The position numbers and the translations under genes are program-made. The notes beneath the pieces are model-generated. The model saw only the letters and a list, made by a program, of their open reading frames with translations. It searched no databases and was not told the DNA's origin. Positions 27,709 to 37,439 of a stretch of DNA of 64,000 bases are shown here, one piece after another. Source of the stretch: Stappia sp. (GTDB lineage: Bacteria; Pseudomonadota; Alphaproteobacteria; Rhizobiales; Stappiaceae). The DNA lies in assembly GCA_002722295.1 (NCBI GenBank), contig PBLF01000032.1:62001-126000 (forward strand), written 5' to 3'. Positions within the stretch are counted from its first letter, which is position 1. The number at the start of each line of letters is the position of its first letter.

Positions 27709-28122
27709 ATGACGCGAACGTCAAGAATGGCCCAGGTGCTCGTCATTTCCGCTCTGGCCATCTCCGGTGTCCCATTTACGGCGTACGACGGAGGCCTCGC
27801 GCAGGCCGCATCCAGCAACAAGTCCTGGAACGACTTGGCCAAATCCTGGAACGACCCCGACTTTCCGGGCATCGACCCGTCCCAGCGCGCCCATTACAGC
27901 TGCACGTTCGACCTCAAGCGCTTCCGCATGAAGCATCAGCAGGTAAAATATTCCGCCTTCGCGAGAGGTCGAGCATTTACAATTACCGGGATGAAGGGTT
28001 GCGGCATGAGCGTAGGACAGAGATCCCAGGCCATTGCCGACAAACTCGCGCTCAAGAAGTGTCGCGAGGTCGCTCGCAATCCCGACAAGTGCTACGTCTC
28101 CGATCGCACCATCGAAAAGTAA
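27709..28122 (+). CDS. Secreted small protein of unknown function
   Basis: 137 residues from the ATG at 27709, with AAAGGA upstream. A signal peptide spans about 1-30 (VLVISALAISGVPF core, AQA cleavage). The mature part contains KSWNDL and KSWNDP close together and several cysteines that could form disulfides. The C-terminal QAIADKLALKKCREVA is reminiscent of small periplasmic DUF4189-like proteins, but I am not sure of the family. It is convergent with clpS, with seven bases between stops. Confidence 0.6.
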   Translation: MTRTSRMAQVLVISALAISGVPFTAYDGGLAQAASSNKSWNDLAKSWNDPDFPGIDPSQRAHYSCTFDLKRFRMKHQQVKYSAFARGRAFTITGMKGCGMSVGQRSQAIADKLALKKCREVARNPDKCYVSDRTIEK

Positions 28123-28129
28123 GCGGCCC

Positions 28130-28438
28130 TCACTCCTCCGGTTCGGTCTCGAAGCGCAGGGGGAAACCATTGGCCTTGGCGAGTTCGGTGGCTTCCGTCG
28201 CCTTGGTCTCGGCGACATCGCGGGGAAAGACGGCAACGACGCAGACGCCCTGCTGGTGCGCCGTCATCATGACGCGGACCGCATCGGACTCGCCCATGCG
28301 GAAGACGACGGCGAGCACCTGCACGACAAACTCGCGCGGCGTGAAGTCGTCGTTGAGCAGCAGCACCTTGTGCAGGCGCGGCCGCTCTGTCTTCGTACGG
28401 GTTTCCGGGGAAAGCGTCGTCGTGTTGCGCTCGCTCAT
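28130..28438 (-). CDS. clpS: ATP-dependent Clp protease adaptor ClpS (ClpS2-like)
   Basis: 102 residues from the ATG at 28438, with GAGGCGG upstream. ClpS delivers N-end-rule substrates to ClpA. The binding pocket elements LNDDFTPREFVV, VFRMGESDAVRVMMTAHQQG and the terminal FPLRFETEPEE are present. The phenylalanine-rich FTPREFV start and FTTEPEE-like end resemble the second alphaproteobacterial paralogue (ClpS2) rather than the one encoded beside clpA. No clpA is present here. It is divergent from the oligopeptidase gene. Confidence 0.93.
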   Translation of the reverse strand: MSERNTTTLSPETRTKTERPRLHKVLLLNDDFTPREFVVQVLAVVFRMGESDAVRVMMTAHQQGVCVVAVFPRDVAETKATEATELAKANGFPLRFETEPEE

Positions 28439-28712
28439 GACCGCCTCGTCGCCCTTTGGCTGCTGTTCTCGTCCAGATGTCCGGGTCCGCGTCCCGGCGT
28501 CGCAGCAGGGCCTCCCGGCGGAAGGACCGGGCGCGCTCGTAGTGCGATCGTCGGGAACGGAGCGGCGGGATCGCGGGATCCGGCCCTTCCGGGCCCGTGC
28601 CGTGGGGAGTGCATAGCACAATTCGGCGCCCCATGCATCCTCGCGCGCAATCCCGACATCGCACGCGCATGAGACCCTTGCCAAGCCGGGCCCGAAAGCC
28701 TACCTCCCGACC

Positions 28713-30866
28713 ATGCTGAAAGACACCCGCTCCCCATCCGCCGCCGCCGCACAGGCCCCCTCCCCCACCGCCGAGGAACGCAGCGTCCCGCAGGCCGCGA
28801 AGCACCCGGTCGCCCATACGGTCCATGGCCGTCGCCGTGTCGATCCCTACGACTGGCTGAGGGCCTCGAACTGGCAGGAGGTGATGCGCCAGCCGGAAAC
28901 GCTGGACGCGGAGATCCGAGGCTTCCTGGAAGCGGAAAACGCCCATCTCGAGGCGGGGATGGCCGACACGGCCGATCTGCAGGAGACGCTCTTCGCCGAG
29001 ATGAAGGGGCGCATCAAGGAGGACGACAGCACCGTTCCCTCGCCGGACGGACCGTTTGCCTACGGCGTCTCCTATGTCACCGGCGGCCAGCATCCGCGCC
29101 TCGTTCGCGAGCCGCGCGAGGGCGGCGCGGAAGAGGTTCTCATCGACGGCGACCGGGAGGCCGAGGGCAAGGCGTATTTCCGGCTTGCCGGCGCGATGCA
29201 CGCGCCGGACCACTCCCGCCTCGCCTGGGCCTGCGACGACACGGGCTCGGAGTTCTACACGCTGCGCATCCGCGACCTCGCCACCGGCAAGGACCTCGAC
29301 GACACCATTCCGGACACCGGCGGCGGCGGCGTCTGGTCGGCCTGCGGCCGGCATGTGTTCTATGTGCACCTCGACGCCAACCACCGCCCGTCGAAGCTGT
29401 TCCGCCACGAAGTGGGCAGCGACCCCACGTCCGACGTCCTCGTCTACGAGGAGAGCGATCCGGGCTTCTTCATGGGCGTGGGCAAGACCCAGTCGGGCGC
29501 CTATCTCACCATCGACATCCACGACCACGAGACCTCGGAGACCTGGCTGATCCCGGCCGGCGATCCGACGGCGGCACCGCGCCTGGTCGCCCCGCGCGAG
29601 ACCGGCGTCGAATATTCGGTCGAGGATGACGGCGCGGGACGGCTTTTCATCCTGACGAACGCGGGCGGCGCGGAGGATTTCCGCATCGTGACGGCGCTGG
29701 CCGACGAGGTGCTCGCCAGTCCGGGCCGCGAGACCTGGCGGGACCTGGTGCCGCACAAGCCCGGCCGGCTGATCCTCTCGCATACGCTCTATGCCAAACA
29801 CATGGTGCGGCTGGAGCGGGAGGACGGCCTGCCCCGCATCGTCGTGCACCGCATCGCCGATGCCGTCGAGCATCCGATCTCCTTCGCGGAAGAGGCCTAT
29901 TCGCTTGGGCTGTCGGACGGCTACGAGTTCAACACCAACCGCATCCGCTTTTCCTACTCGTCCATGACGACGCCGGCTCAGGTGTTCGACTATGACATGG
30001 AGACGCGGGAGCGGACGCTGCGCAAGACACAGGAGGTGCCGTCCGGCCACGATACGGACGCCTATGTGACACGGCGCATCCACGCGCCCGCGGAGGACGG
30101 CGAGACCGTTCCCGTGACGCTGCTCTATCGCAAGGATACGCCGCTCGACGGCTCGGCGCCCTGCCTGCTCTACGGCTACGGCTCCTACGGCATCACCATT
30201 CCGGCGAGCTTTTCCACCACCTGCCTGTCGCTGGTGGATCGCGGCTTCGTCTATGCCATCGCCCATGTGCGCGGCGGCAAGGACAAGGGCTTCCGCTGGT
30301 ACCGGGACGGCCGGCGGGAAAAGAAGGTGAACACCTTCACCGACTTCATTGCCGCCGCCCGGCATCTGGCCTCGGAAAACATCACCTCGGCGGACAGGAT
30401 CGTCGCCCAGGGCGGTTCGGCCGGCGGGATGCTCATGGGCGCGGTGGCGAACATGGCCCCGGAGGCCTTCGGCGGCATCATCGCCGAGGTTCCCTTCGTC
30501 GACGTTCTCAACACCATGCTGGACGACACGCTGCCGCTGACGCCGCCCGAGTGGCCGGAATGGGGCAACCCCGTCGCCTCCGAGACCGACTACGACACGA
30601 TCGCGGCCTATTCGCCCTATGACAACGTCGTCGCGCAGGCCTATCCGCCGCTTCTGGCGGTCGGCGGCCTGACGGACCCGCGTGTCACCTACTGGGAGCC
30701 GGCGAAATGGGTCGCACGGCTCAGGGAGCTTCGCACCAACGACGCGCCGCTCTACCTCAAGACCAACATGGAAGCAGGCCACGGCGGCGCGTCGGGCCGC
30801 TTCGACCGGCTCAAGGAAGTCGCGCTTGTCTATGCCTTCGCGCTGAAAGTGACAGGCCGAAGCTGA
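28713..30866 (+). CDS. ptrB: Oligopeptidase B, S9 family serine peptidase
   Basis: 717 residues. The N-terminal seven-blade propeller (about 80-420) is followed by the alpha/beta hydrolase domain with GGSAGGML (nucleophile serine near 571), the acid in GLTDPRVTYWEP and the histidine in EAGHGGASGR. RGGKDKGFRWYRDGR is the usual lead-in. The enzyme cuts short peptides after Lys or Arg in the cytoplasm. Length is standard. The N-terminal 25 residues are an Ala/Pro-rich extension. Confidence 0.95.
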   Translation: MLKDTRSPSAAAAQAPSPTAEERSVPQAAKHPVAHTVHGRRRVDPYDWLRASNWQEVMRQPETLDAEIRGFLEAENAHLEAGMADTADLQETLFAEMKGRIKEDDSTVPSPDGPFAYGVSYVTGGQHPRLVREPREGGAEEVLIDGDREAEGKAYFRLAGAMHAPDHSRLAWACDDTGSEFYTLRIRDLATGKDLDDTIPDTGGGGVWSACGRHVFYVHLDANHRPSKLFRHEVGSDPTSDVLVYEESDPGFFMGVGKTQSGAYLTIDIHDHETSETWLIPAGDPTAAPRLVAPRETGVEYSVEDDGAGRLFILTNAGGAEDFRIVTALADEVLASPGRETWRDLVPHKPGRLILSHTLYAKHMVRLEREDGLPRIVVHRIADAVEHPISFAEEAYSLGLSDGYEFNTNRIRFSYSSMTTPAQVFDYDMETRERTLRKTQEVPSGHDTDAYVTRRIHAPAEDGETVPVTLLYRKDTPLDGSAPCLLYGYGSYGITIPASFSTTCLSLVDRGFVYAIAHVRGGKDKGFRWYRDGRREKKVNTFTDFIAAARHLASENITSADRIVAQGGSAGGMLMGAVANMAPEAFGGIIAEVPFVDVLNTMLDDTLPLTPPEWPEWGNPVASETDYDTIAAYSPYDNVVAQAYPPLLAVGGLTDPRVTYWEPAKWVARLRELRTNDAPLYLKTNMEAGHGGASGRFDRLKEVALVYAFALKVTGRS

Positions 30867-30974
30867 CCAGCTTCGGCAAAGCTCGCCTCCTGAGGGCCCG
30901 CGTCCCGGACAGCGGCCTCTTCCCCCGGCACGACAGGATGTCATGCGCCGACAGGACCACCTTGAGGAGCCGCC

Positions 30975-31736
30975 ATGCCGCTGAAGATCGTCCGCCGCCT
31001 GCTTCCGGAATTCGGCACGACCTACGGGCCACCGGGCGACGGGCCCTTCCCCGCCATCCTGATCCTGCACGGATCGGAGGGCGGGTGGTCGGGATGGAGC
31101 CATCGCAACGCGGTGCTGCTGGCCGCCCACGGATTTCTCGCGTTCCCCTTTCCCTACTCACAGGGCGGCAACGCATGGAATGCCGGAAGCATTTCGCAGG
31201 TGCCGCTCGACAGGACGGTGGATGCCCTGGCGGCACTGCGCGCCTTTCCCTGCGTTGGCAAGAAGATCGGTCTCTATGGCGTCTCGCGCGGCGCGGAGCA
31301 CGCGCTTCTGCTGACCTCCCTCATGCTGCGCGACGAGGTCGAGGGTGTTCCCGACGCGATCGCCGTGCATAGCGCCCCGGACGTCATCTGTGGAGCCTTC
31401 GACGGCCGCACGTGGCGAGACAGCGGCGATCCGGGATGGCTGCCCTGGGATCCCGCCGAACGGGCCTGGACCTGGCGCGGTACGAGCGAAGCCCTGCTTC
31501 CGACCACGCCAATCGAAATCGAGCGCTATGAGGGGCCGCTGTTTCTCAGCCACGGCACGCGCGATCGCGTTTGGTCGGTCGACATGACGCGCCGCCTTGC
31601 CGAAAGGCTGCACCGTCACCAGCGGACGCCCGAGGTCCATTTTTACGAAGACGAGGACCACGTTCCGCGCAGCGAAGCCGAGAACGAGCACCACGAGAAG
31701 CTTGTCGCATTCTTCGAGCGCACGCTGGCAACGTGA
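30975..31736 (+). CDS. Alpha/beta hydrolase, BAAT C-terminal / dienelactone-hydrolase-like
   Basis: 253 residues. The nucleophile is in LYGVSRGAEHALL, the acid in SHGTRDRVWSV and the histidine in EDEDHVPRSE, as in the acyl-CoA thioesterase BAAT_C and dienelactone hydrolase groups. LILHGSEGGWSGWSHRNA forms the oxyanion region. No signal peptide. The substrate is unknown. It follows the oligopeptidase gene by 108 bases on the same strand. Confidence 0.82.
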   Translation: MPLKIVRRLLPEFGTTYGPPGDGPFPAILILHGSEGGWSGWSHRNAVLLAAHGFLAFPFPYSQGGNAWNAGSISQVPLDRTVDALAALRAFPCVGKKIGLYGVSRGAEHALLLTSLMLRDEVEGVPDAIAVHSAPDVICGAFDGRTWRDSGDPGWLPWDPAERAWTWRGTSEALLPTTPIEIERYEGPLFLSHGTRDRVWSVDMTRRLAERLHRHQRTPEVHFYEDEDHVPRSEAENEHHEKLVAFFERTLAT

Positions 31737-31851
31737 CCACGACCGGCACCGGGCCAGGGAAGACGATCCGCCCGGGCGTTGCCTCCGTAGATCGGAAAAG
31801 GGGAACGGGCCTTATCCGGCACCGTCCCGAACGGTCAACGGAGAGAACGCC

Positions 31852-32413
31852 ATGCCCGCCCTCATCCTTTGCCGCGAGGCCGCACGCGACCACGTCGGAC
31901 GACTTCGCCTTCTGTTCGCGCTCTTTGCGCTTCTACCGCTTCTCCTGACCACACCTGCCCTTTCGGCCGAACGCCCCCTGGTACTGGAGACGTTCTTCCG
32001 TGGCACGACGACCGGCCAGGGCGTCTTCAGGAGTGACATCGCGGGCATCGAGCGACGCTTCACGGTCGTGACACGCGGCCACTGGAATCCGAAGACCTTC
32101 ACCTTGCGCCTGCGCGAGGACTTCCGCTTCGCCGATGGCGAGCGCGACACCAAGGTCTGGTTCTTCCAGAAGGTCGCCGCCGACCGCTACATCGCAACCC
32201 GCTCGGACGTCCTGACACCGGTCAACATCACATCGGGAGGCCCGGTGCTGCGCTTTCGACTATCCGGCAACGGTGGAGACCGCGGACGGGCCGGTCGCGC
32301 TGCGTTTCTTCGACACGCTGAGGAAAATCGACAGCCGGACGGTGCGCAACACGGCGGACGTGATGAAATACGGCATCGCCGTCGGCAAGGTCGAGGTCAC
32401 GTTCCGCAAGTAG
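31852..32413 (+). pseudogene. DUF3833-like exported protein, interrupted by a one-base frameshift
   Basis: The gene starts MPALILCREAARD with GGAGAG upstream and a signal peptide cut after ALSA. The first frame gives LETFFRGTTTGQGVF, RRFTVVTRGHWN and LREDFRFADGE, typical of DUF3833. At 32254-32256 (CGCTTTCGAC) the frame breaks. Dropping one T continues as RFDYPATVETADGPVALRFF, then KIDSRTVRNTADVMKYG, IAVGKVEVTFRK and a TAG stop at 32411, a good DUF3833 ending. Without the correction the frame runs on as Arg-rich nonsense past 32800. It is either a real recent mutation or a base-calling error in a T run. Intact length would be about 186 residues. Confidence 0.8.
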
Positions 32414-32424
32414 GCGGAAACGAA

Positions 32425-32451
32425 GAGGCGGACGGGAAACCCGTCCGCCTC
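32425..32451. terminator. Bidirectional terminator hairpin
   Basis: Perfect 12-bp stem GAGGCGGACGGG / CCCGTCCGCCTC with an AAA loop between two convergent genes. On the minus strand TTCGTTT follows, so it serves the DUF2892 gene best. Confidence 0.65.
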
Positions 32452-32525
32452 ATGCGTCCGCCGGCCATGCAGCGTGGGGCGCGCGTGCATTTGTCCGGCG
32501 GTCGTTCCGGGGCCTGCCCGCCGCG

Positions 32526-32735
32526 TCAGTTGCCGCGGCAGGTCCGGATCCCGAACAGCGTGTACGCAGGGCACCAGCGCAGCAGCCCGGTAAGAAGCGG
32601 CACGACGCCGATCCAGCCCACCCAGCTCCACGTGACCCCGGCCGGCGCCAGGATCGCGAAGGCGATCAGGGCAAGCCCCACGACCACGCGAAGGATACGG
32701 TCGAAACCGCCGACATTGGGAGTGATCATCGACAT
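32526..32735 (-). CDS. DUF2892 small inner-membrane protein
   Basis: 69 residues with AAGGAGG seven bases upstream of the ATG. MITPNVGGFDRILRVVVGLAL, two membrane helices, and RWCPAYTLFGIRTC at the end are the DUF2892 signature (the membrane part of YgaP-like rhodanese proteins). The conserved CPAYTLFGI-x-TC cysteines suggest a sulfur or redox link, but the family role is unknown. Confidence 0.92.
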   Translation of the reverse strand: MSMITPNVGGFDRILRVVVGLALIAFAILAPAGVTWSWVGWIGVVPLLTGLLRWCPAYTLFGIRTCRGN

Positions 32736-33030
32736 GGCAGCCTCCTTGAAGGGCGTCTCACGCAGGCCCGACGATATCGCGGCCCGCAATTTATTTCGCT
32801 TTTCCGTATGTACTAATCCATTAACATAGAGACAAGCCGCAAAGACACGTATGCGATGCGCAAAGCGGTTGTTCGTGCGAAGGATAAGGAAATCGCAAGG
32901 CAAGGCGGAGAGAGTGTCCGTCTCACCCTTCCGCCGCAATTTGTGGCAAGAGTCCGTCACGGACAGACTGCGGAGTGGCGGGGCGTTCAAGAACTCAGGA
33001 AACGCCCTCCCGAGCCCGAAAGAGGACATC

Positions 33031-33396
33031 ATGCGCAACCGTTTTTCCAAGACCGTCGCGACCCTGACACTCGCGGCGACCCTCGCCGTGGCGCAGGGCA
33101 CGCCGGCCCAGGCAGGGTTTCTCGAGGACCTGCTCTTCGCCCCGACGCAGGATCCCGAATACGTGCCGCAGACCTATGGAACCCGCTACGACTGCAAGGC
33201 GGCGAAACAGAAATACGGGGCCCAGAACGTCTGGCACGGACTCATCGGCGGTCGCAAGCAGGTCGACATTCGCCGGGTGCGCCAGTTCTCGCGCGAGGGC
33301 TGTTTCCAGACCGAGGCCGAGTGCAAGGCCTTCCTGAACTACATGAGCACGTACTTCCTGCAGGTCTTCACCAGTTCCTGCCGCAAGGGCGGGTAA
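33031..33396 (+). CDS. Secreted small cysteine-containing protein of unknown function
   Basis: 121 residues from the ATG at 33031, with AGAGGA upstream. A signal peptide ends near QAQA|GF (about residue 28). The mature protein has four cysteines (DCKAAKQ, REGCFQTEAECKAF, SSCRKGG), probably two disulfides, and an aromatic-rich end. I do not recognise the family. The 295-base gap upstream is AT-rich near 32790-32830, a likely promoter region. A strong terminator follows. Confidence 0.7.
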   Translation: MRNRFSKTVATLTLAATLAVAQGTPAQAGFLEDLLFAPTQDPEYVPQTYGTRYDCKAAKQKYGAQNVWHGLIGGRKQVDIRRVRQFSREGCFQTEAECKAFLNYMSTYFLQVFTSSCRKGG

Positions 33397-33447
33397 CCCT
33401 CCCGCCGCAGGCGCCCAGACAGGCGCGAGAGAGATCACGGACATGAA

Positions 33448-33473
33448 AAAGGCGGGCCGGAAGGCCCGCCTTT
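33448..33473. terminator. Bidirectional rho-independent terminator
   Basis: AAAGGCGGGCC-GGAA-GGCCCGCCTTT: a perfect 11-bp stem with A-tract and T-tract flanks, between the secreted protein gene and sodB (convergent). Confidence 0.85.
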
Positions 33474-33501
33474 CGCGTTTTCAAAGCCGGAGCGAAACCG
33501 C

Positions 33502-34101
33502 TCAGGACGCCTGCTCGAGCAGCTCGGCGACGTATTCCCAGTTGACCAGGTTGTCGACGAAAGCCTCGAGGTACTTCGGGCGCGCGTTGCGGTAGTCGAT
33601 GTAGTAGGAATGCTCCCACACGTCGACGCCGAGCAGCGGCGCGGCGCCGTGCACCAGCGGGTTCTCGCCGTTCGGCGTCTTCATGATCTCCAGCTTGCCG
33701 TCCTTGAGGGCGAGCCACGCCCAGCCGGAACCGAACTGGCCGGCGCCGGCGGCGAGGAAGTCCTCGCGGAACTTGGCGAAGCCGCCGAGATCGCTGTCGA
33801 TCTTCGAGGCGAGCGCGCCGGGAAGCGACGTGCCGCCGCCATTCGGCTTCATCCACTTCCAGAAGTGGATGTGGTTGAAGTGCTGGGCGGCATTGTTGAA
33901 GAGGCCGGCGTTCTTGCCGTGGCTCTCGCGCACGACATCCTCGAGCGACTTGCCCTCGAGACCCGAGCCCTCAAGGAGCTTGTTGCCGTTGGTCACATAG
34001 GCCTGGTGGTGCTTGTCGTGATGGTACTCGAGCGTTTCAGCGGACATGTAGGGCCCGAGCGCATCGTAAGCGTAGGGAAGATCCGGAAGTTCAAAAGCCA
34101 T
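33502..34101 (-). CDS. sodB: Superoxide dismutase, Fe/Mn family
   Basis: 199 residues with GGAGG seven bases upstream. All four metal ligands are present: His in EYHHDKHH, His in QHFNHIHFW, and Asp and His in DVWEHSYYIDY. FWKWMKPNGGG and GAGQFGSGWAWL are typical of the iron-type alphaproteobacterial enzyme. It converts superoxide to peroxide and oxygen in the cytoplasm. No signal peptide. It is monocistronic. Confidence 0.96.
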   Translation of the reverse strand: MAFELPDLPYAYDALGPYMSAETLEYHHDKHHQAYVTNGNKLLEGSGLEGKSLEDVVRESHGKNAGLFNNAAQHFNHIHFWKWMKPNGGGTSLPGALASKIDSDLGGFAKFREDFLAAGAGQFGSGWAWLALKDGKLEIMKTPNGENPLVHGAAPLLGVDVWEHSYYIDYRNARPKYLEAFVDNLVNWEYVAELLEQAS

Positions 34102-34455
34102 GTGACGTCCTCCGAGTGTATCGGGCGATCAGATTGCGGGGCGATCGCGAAACGAGAACCAAATCTGAGAGGCACGCAAAGACGGTCGCCCGCGCGGGTT
34201 ATGCGATGCGGATCGCACAGCGCCGAAGGCACCGGCGGTCCGGAGCGGCGACCGGAGAGAAATCACCCCGGCTGCGCCTGACTCGAAAGGGAAAATAGGG
34301 GCCATCCGGGTGAACGGCAACCAGTGACCTGCGGAAAAACCCATAGTTCCCGGCCACACCGCCCACAGTCCTGCCCCCTCTGAAGGCCCGCGCGGACGTG
34401 AGCCCGACCACGTTCAGGCATCCCGCCACGCACCGGAGTGCGCGGCGGAAAACGA
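34102..34455. other. Gene-free region upstream of sodB
   Basis: 354 bases. It should contain the sodB promoter near its left end. The rest shows no convincing gene, repeat or hairpin on either strand. Confidence 0.5.
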
Positions 34456-34863
34456 TCAGTAGGTCATCATCGGCGCAAGCGTCTTGGCCTGTTCGACCCA
34501 TTTCTCGACCGAGCTCTCGCCCGGCACCTGGCGAACGAGCTTCTTCTCCTCGTTCACTTCCTTCATCTTCTCGGCAAGGTTGGCCGCGTTGCGGTGCTTG
34601 AGTTCCTTCACCGTGTCGACGCCGGCGGCCTCCAGAAGCTCGGAATACTCCTCGCCCACACCGCTGATCCGCATCAGGTCGGCCATGTTGGCCCACTTGA
34701 GAATGCGCTTGTCGTCGATGCCGGTCTCCTCGGCCAGGGCCTTGCGGCCCTTGGGATCCTTCGCACGCTCCAGATAGGCCTCGGTCGTGCTGATGCCGAC
34801 CGCCTTCAGCTTGCCGGCGTAGGTCGGCCCGATGCCTTCGATCTCGTCAATGGAATAGGACAT
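34456..34863 (-). CDS. DUF4332 helix-hairpin-helix protein
   Basis: 135 residues. YSIDEIEGIGPTYAGKLKAVG and ADLMRISGVGEEYSELLEAAGVDT are two helix-hairpin-helix repeats of the DUF4332 type, and the conserved LKHRNAANLAEKM follows. HhH repeats usually contact nucleic acid without sequence specificity. The protein is cytoplasmic and its role is unknown. The start at 34863 has GGAGAG upstream. Confidence 0.88.
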   Translation of the reverse strand: MSYSIDEIEGIGPTYAGKLKAVGISTTEAYLERAKDPKGRKALAEETGIDDKRILKWANMADLMRISGVGEEYSELLEAAGVDTVKELKHRNAANLAEKMKEVNEEKKLVRQVPGESSVEKWVEQAKTLAPMMTY

Positions 34864-34982
34864 GCTTCTCTCCGTGCTCCCGGCCGCGGCCACCAGCGAC
34901 CCGGCCCCTTCTCAAGACAACGTGCCCGGAACGCCGCTCTTGCCCCGCGACCTCCGGTCCCTGCCCCTGCCTGCCCGCCCGA

Positions 34983-35357
34983 TCAGACGATCTGGCCGAG
35001 CCCCGGAATGCCGTCGATGACCTTGTCCACGATCTCGTCGCCGGCGTGTTCGCGCGCCACCTTCACGAGTTCGCGCGTCACCGTCTGGATTTCGCCCATG
35101 TCGAGACCGGCGCTGGTCAGTTTGTTGAGCGCGCCCATGGCCCCCATGGCACCACCGAGCATGTTGCCGAGCATGCCACCGCCGCGCTCTTCCGCGCTGA
35201 CCAGGTTTTCCGCTCCGGGCATGGCCGCGATAACCTTATCCACCTCCTCCTGGGGACCGTCCTTCTTCAGGAAGTTGAGGATGATCGTCACTGCTTCCAG
35301 CGCGGTCTCCTCGCTGATGCCCGCCGCCGCGGCAATGCGGCTGATGATCTCGTTCAT
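34983..35357 (-). CDS. DUF2267-like small helical protein
   Basis: 124 residues from the ATG at 35357, with GGAGGA upstream. [23 protein letters not shown] and [18 protein letters not shown] resemble the DUF2267 family (key residues Ile, Ala, Gly, Glu, Leu, Lys). A Gly/Met-rich centre ([17 protein letters not shown]) separates two helical halves. No signal peptide. Function unknown. Confidence 0.7.
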   Translation of the reverse strand: MNEIISRIAAAAGISEETALEAVTIILNFLKKDGPQEEVDKVIAAMPGAENLVSAEERGGGMLGNMLGGAMGAMGALNKLTSAGLDMGEIQTVTRELVKVAREHAGDEIVDKVIDGIPGLGQIV

Positions 35358-35509
35358 GCGATCCTCCAGAATCAGGACTTGTGCGAAGCCCATCTCACAC
35401 CAGAGCCGCATCAAGCTCAACCGCTATACAGGATCGCTGCGTCAGGCTAAACGAAGCGGGAAACAGGATGCGCCGGGCCCCTGCCCCGGTGCCGGCTGGA
35501 GGGATACGG

Positions 35510-37060
35510 GTGCTGGACACGGACAGGATCTTCATCGGCGGCTCTGACAAGGCGGAATATCTCTCGCTCAAGCTCGCCAACCGGCACGGGCTCATCACCG
35601 GCGCCACGGGAACGGGCAAGACCGTATCGCTGCAGATCCTTGCCGAGGGCTTCTCCAACGCCGGCGTTCCCGTCTTCTGCGCCGATGTGAAGGGGGACCT
35701 GGCCGGCCTCGCGGAATCCGGCGAGGAAAAGGACTTCCTGGAAAAGCGCGCCCGGCAGATCGGCTTCGAAGAGGACTATCTCTACGAGGCCTTTCCGACC
35801 GTCTTCTGGGACCTCTTCGGCGAGAAGGGCCATCCGATCCGCGCCACCGTTTCCGAGATGGGGCCGCTTCTTCTCGCCAGGCTCATGGATCTCAACGCCA
35901 CCCAGGAAGGGGTTCTCAACGTCGCCTTCGAACTGGCGGACGACGAGGGCCTGCTGCTGCTCGACCTGAAGGACCTCCAGTCGCTGCTGGCGCATGTGGC
36001 CGAGCGCGCCTCGGAGCTTTCACGCGTCTACGGCAATGTCTCCAAGGCCTCGGTCGGCGCGATCCAGCGCCAGCTCCTGGTGCTCGAGCGACAGGGCGGC
36101 GAAGCCTTCTTCGGCGAGCCCGCGCTCGACATCCGCGACATGATGCGCGTGTCGCGCGACGGGCGTGGCGTGATCTCCGTGCTCGCCGCCGACAAGCTGA
36201 TGGGCGCACCGCGCCTCTACGCCACCTTCCTGCTTTGGATGCTTTCGGAACTCTTCGAGGAACTCCCCGAGGTGGGCGATCCGGAAAAGCCCCGCCTCGT
36301 CTTCTTCTTCGACGAGGCGCATCTGCTCTTCGACGAGGCGCCGAAGGCCTTGCTGGAGAAAGTGGAACAGGTGGTTCGCCTGATCCGCTCCAAGGGGGTG
36401 GGCGTCTATTTCGTCACGCAGAACCCGATGGACGTGCCCGACAGCGTTCTCGCCCAGCTCGGAAACCGCGTCCAGCACGCGTTGCGCGCCTACACCCCGC
36501 GCGAACAGAAGGCCGTCAGGACCGCGGCCGAGACCTTCCGCCCCAATCCCGACCTCGACGTGGCACAGGTGATCACCGAACTCGGTGTCGGCGAAGCGCT
36601 CGTTTCCACGCTGGAGGCGAAGGGCATTCCCTCGATCGTCCAGCGCACGCTGGTCCGGCCGCCCTCCTCGCGCCTGGGCCCGATCACCGATGACGAGCGG
36701 CGGGCGGTGATCGCCGACAGTCCGGTGGCGCATCTCTACGACGAGACGATCGATCGCGTGTCCGCCTTCGAGGTTCTGCAGCAACGCGCTGCGGAAGCCG
36801 CGCGCATGGAGGAGCGCCAGCAACAGCGCGAGGAGCAGCAGGTTGCCAGACGCGGCACCACACGACGCACGCGCTCCGGCTTCTCGCTGCCCGATTTCGG
36901 CCGGGACGACACGCCCACGCCCCGACGGAGAACCACCCGCCGTTCACGCTCCGACAGCGTGGTGGAGACAGCGGCAAAGTCCGTTGCCCGCTCCGTGGGG
37001 TCCGCGCTCGGCCGGGCGCTCGTGCGCGGCATTCTCGGCTCTCTCAAGCGGGGATTCTGA
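35510..37060 (+). CDS. HerA/YjgR-type ATPase (DUF853)
   Basis: 516 residues from a GTG at 35510 with GGAGGG six bases upstream; ATG 35468 would add 14 residues. The GTG start gives the short N-terminus of E. coli YjgR. Walker A GATGTGKT follows NRHGLI near residue 24, Walker B is [18 protein letters not shown], and [22 protein letters not shown] is the sensor region. The C-terminal 100 residues are Arg/Ser-rich and disordered, ending in a glycine-zipper-like helix. Family members are HerA-like motor ATPases of unknown cellular role. Confidence 0.9.
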   Translation: MLDTDRIFIGGSDKAEYLSLKLANRHGLITGATGTGKTVSLQILAEGFSNAGVPVFCADVKGDLAGLAESGEEKDFLEKRARQIGFEEDYLYEAFPTVFWDLFGEKGHPIRATVSEMGPLLLARLMDLNATQEGVLNVAFELADDEGLLLLDLKDLQSLLAHVAERASELSRVYGNVSKASVGAIQRQLLVLERQGGEAFFGEPALDIRDMMRVSRDGRGVISVLAADKLMGAPRLYATFLLWMLSELFEELPEVGDPEKPRLVFFFDEAHLLFDEAPKALLEKVEQVVRLIRSKGVGVYFVTQNPMDVPDSVLAQLGNRVQHALRAYTPREQKAVRTAAETFRPNPDLDVAQVITELGVGEALVSTLEAKGIPSIVQRTLVRPPSSRLGPITDDERRAVIADSPVAHLYDETIDRVSAFEVLQQRAAEAARMEERQQQREEQQVARRGTTRRTRSGFSLPDFGRDDTPTPRRRTTRRSRSDSVVETAAKSVARSVGSALGRALVRGILGSLKRGF

Positions 37061-37220
37061 CGCCCGCGCCGACCCGTAAATTTTATCAGGCCAAAAACGG
37101 GTAATGAACGGATATGAACCGTTCGAACTGACAGGCCCCGCCTGACGCAGCGGCTTCAAGCCGCTCACCGCATGGATGCCTTCGGAAAAGAATTTTTTCT
37201 TTTATTTCAACGCCTGAATA

Positions 37221-37249
37221 AAAACATGAGTCGTTGACTCCTGTTTTTT
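37221..37249. terminator. Rho-independent terminator
   Basis: AAAACA-T-GAGTC-GTT-GACTC-C-TGTTTTTT: an 11-bp stem with one mismatch, followed by a T run on the plus strand and A-flanked on the other. It lies in the 379-base gap after the YjgR-like gene; a second small hairpin (AGCGGC-TTCAA-GCCGCT) is at about 37148-37164. The rest of this gap (37061-37439) is AT-rich near 37185-37215 and may hold the promoter of the next gene. Confidence 0.7.
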
Positions 37250-37439
37250 GCCACATTATCCAGACCCCCGCCGGGCGCACGGATCGCCGGCACCACACTC
37301 CGGGACCTCCAAGCCTTTCGCGCCAGGCCGGTTTCCACCTCATCTCAAGCTTACCACCCGTCCGCCTCGTGCGCGCCGGCATGGCCTGTTGCGGCCATGA
37401 CGCAGGCCGTCCGGCACGCGGACCAAGAAACACGTGACC

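Noticed and set aside
28092..31130. Very long open frame on the strand opposite oligopeptidase B (about 1010 residues)
   Set aside because: Antisense shadow of high-GC coding sequence: Arg/Gly/Ala/His-rich translation, no family match, and the opposite strand is a complete S9 peptidase.
34199..34696. ORF of 165 residues overlapping the DUF4332 gene
   Set aside because: Different frame of a well-supported gene on the same strand; translation is Arg/Gly-rich.
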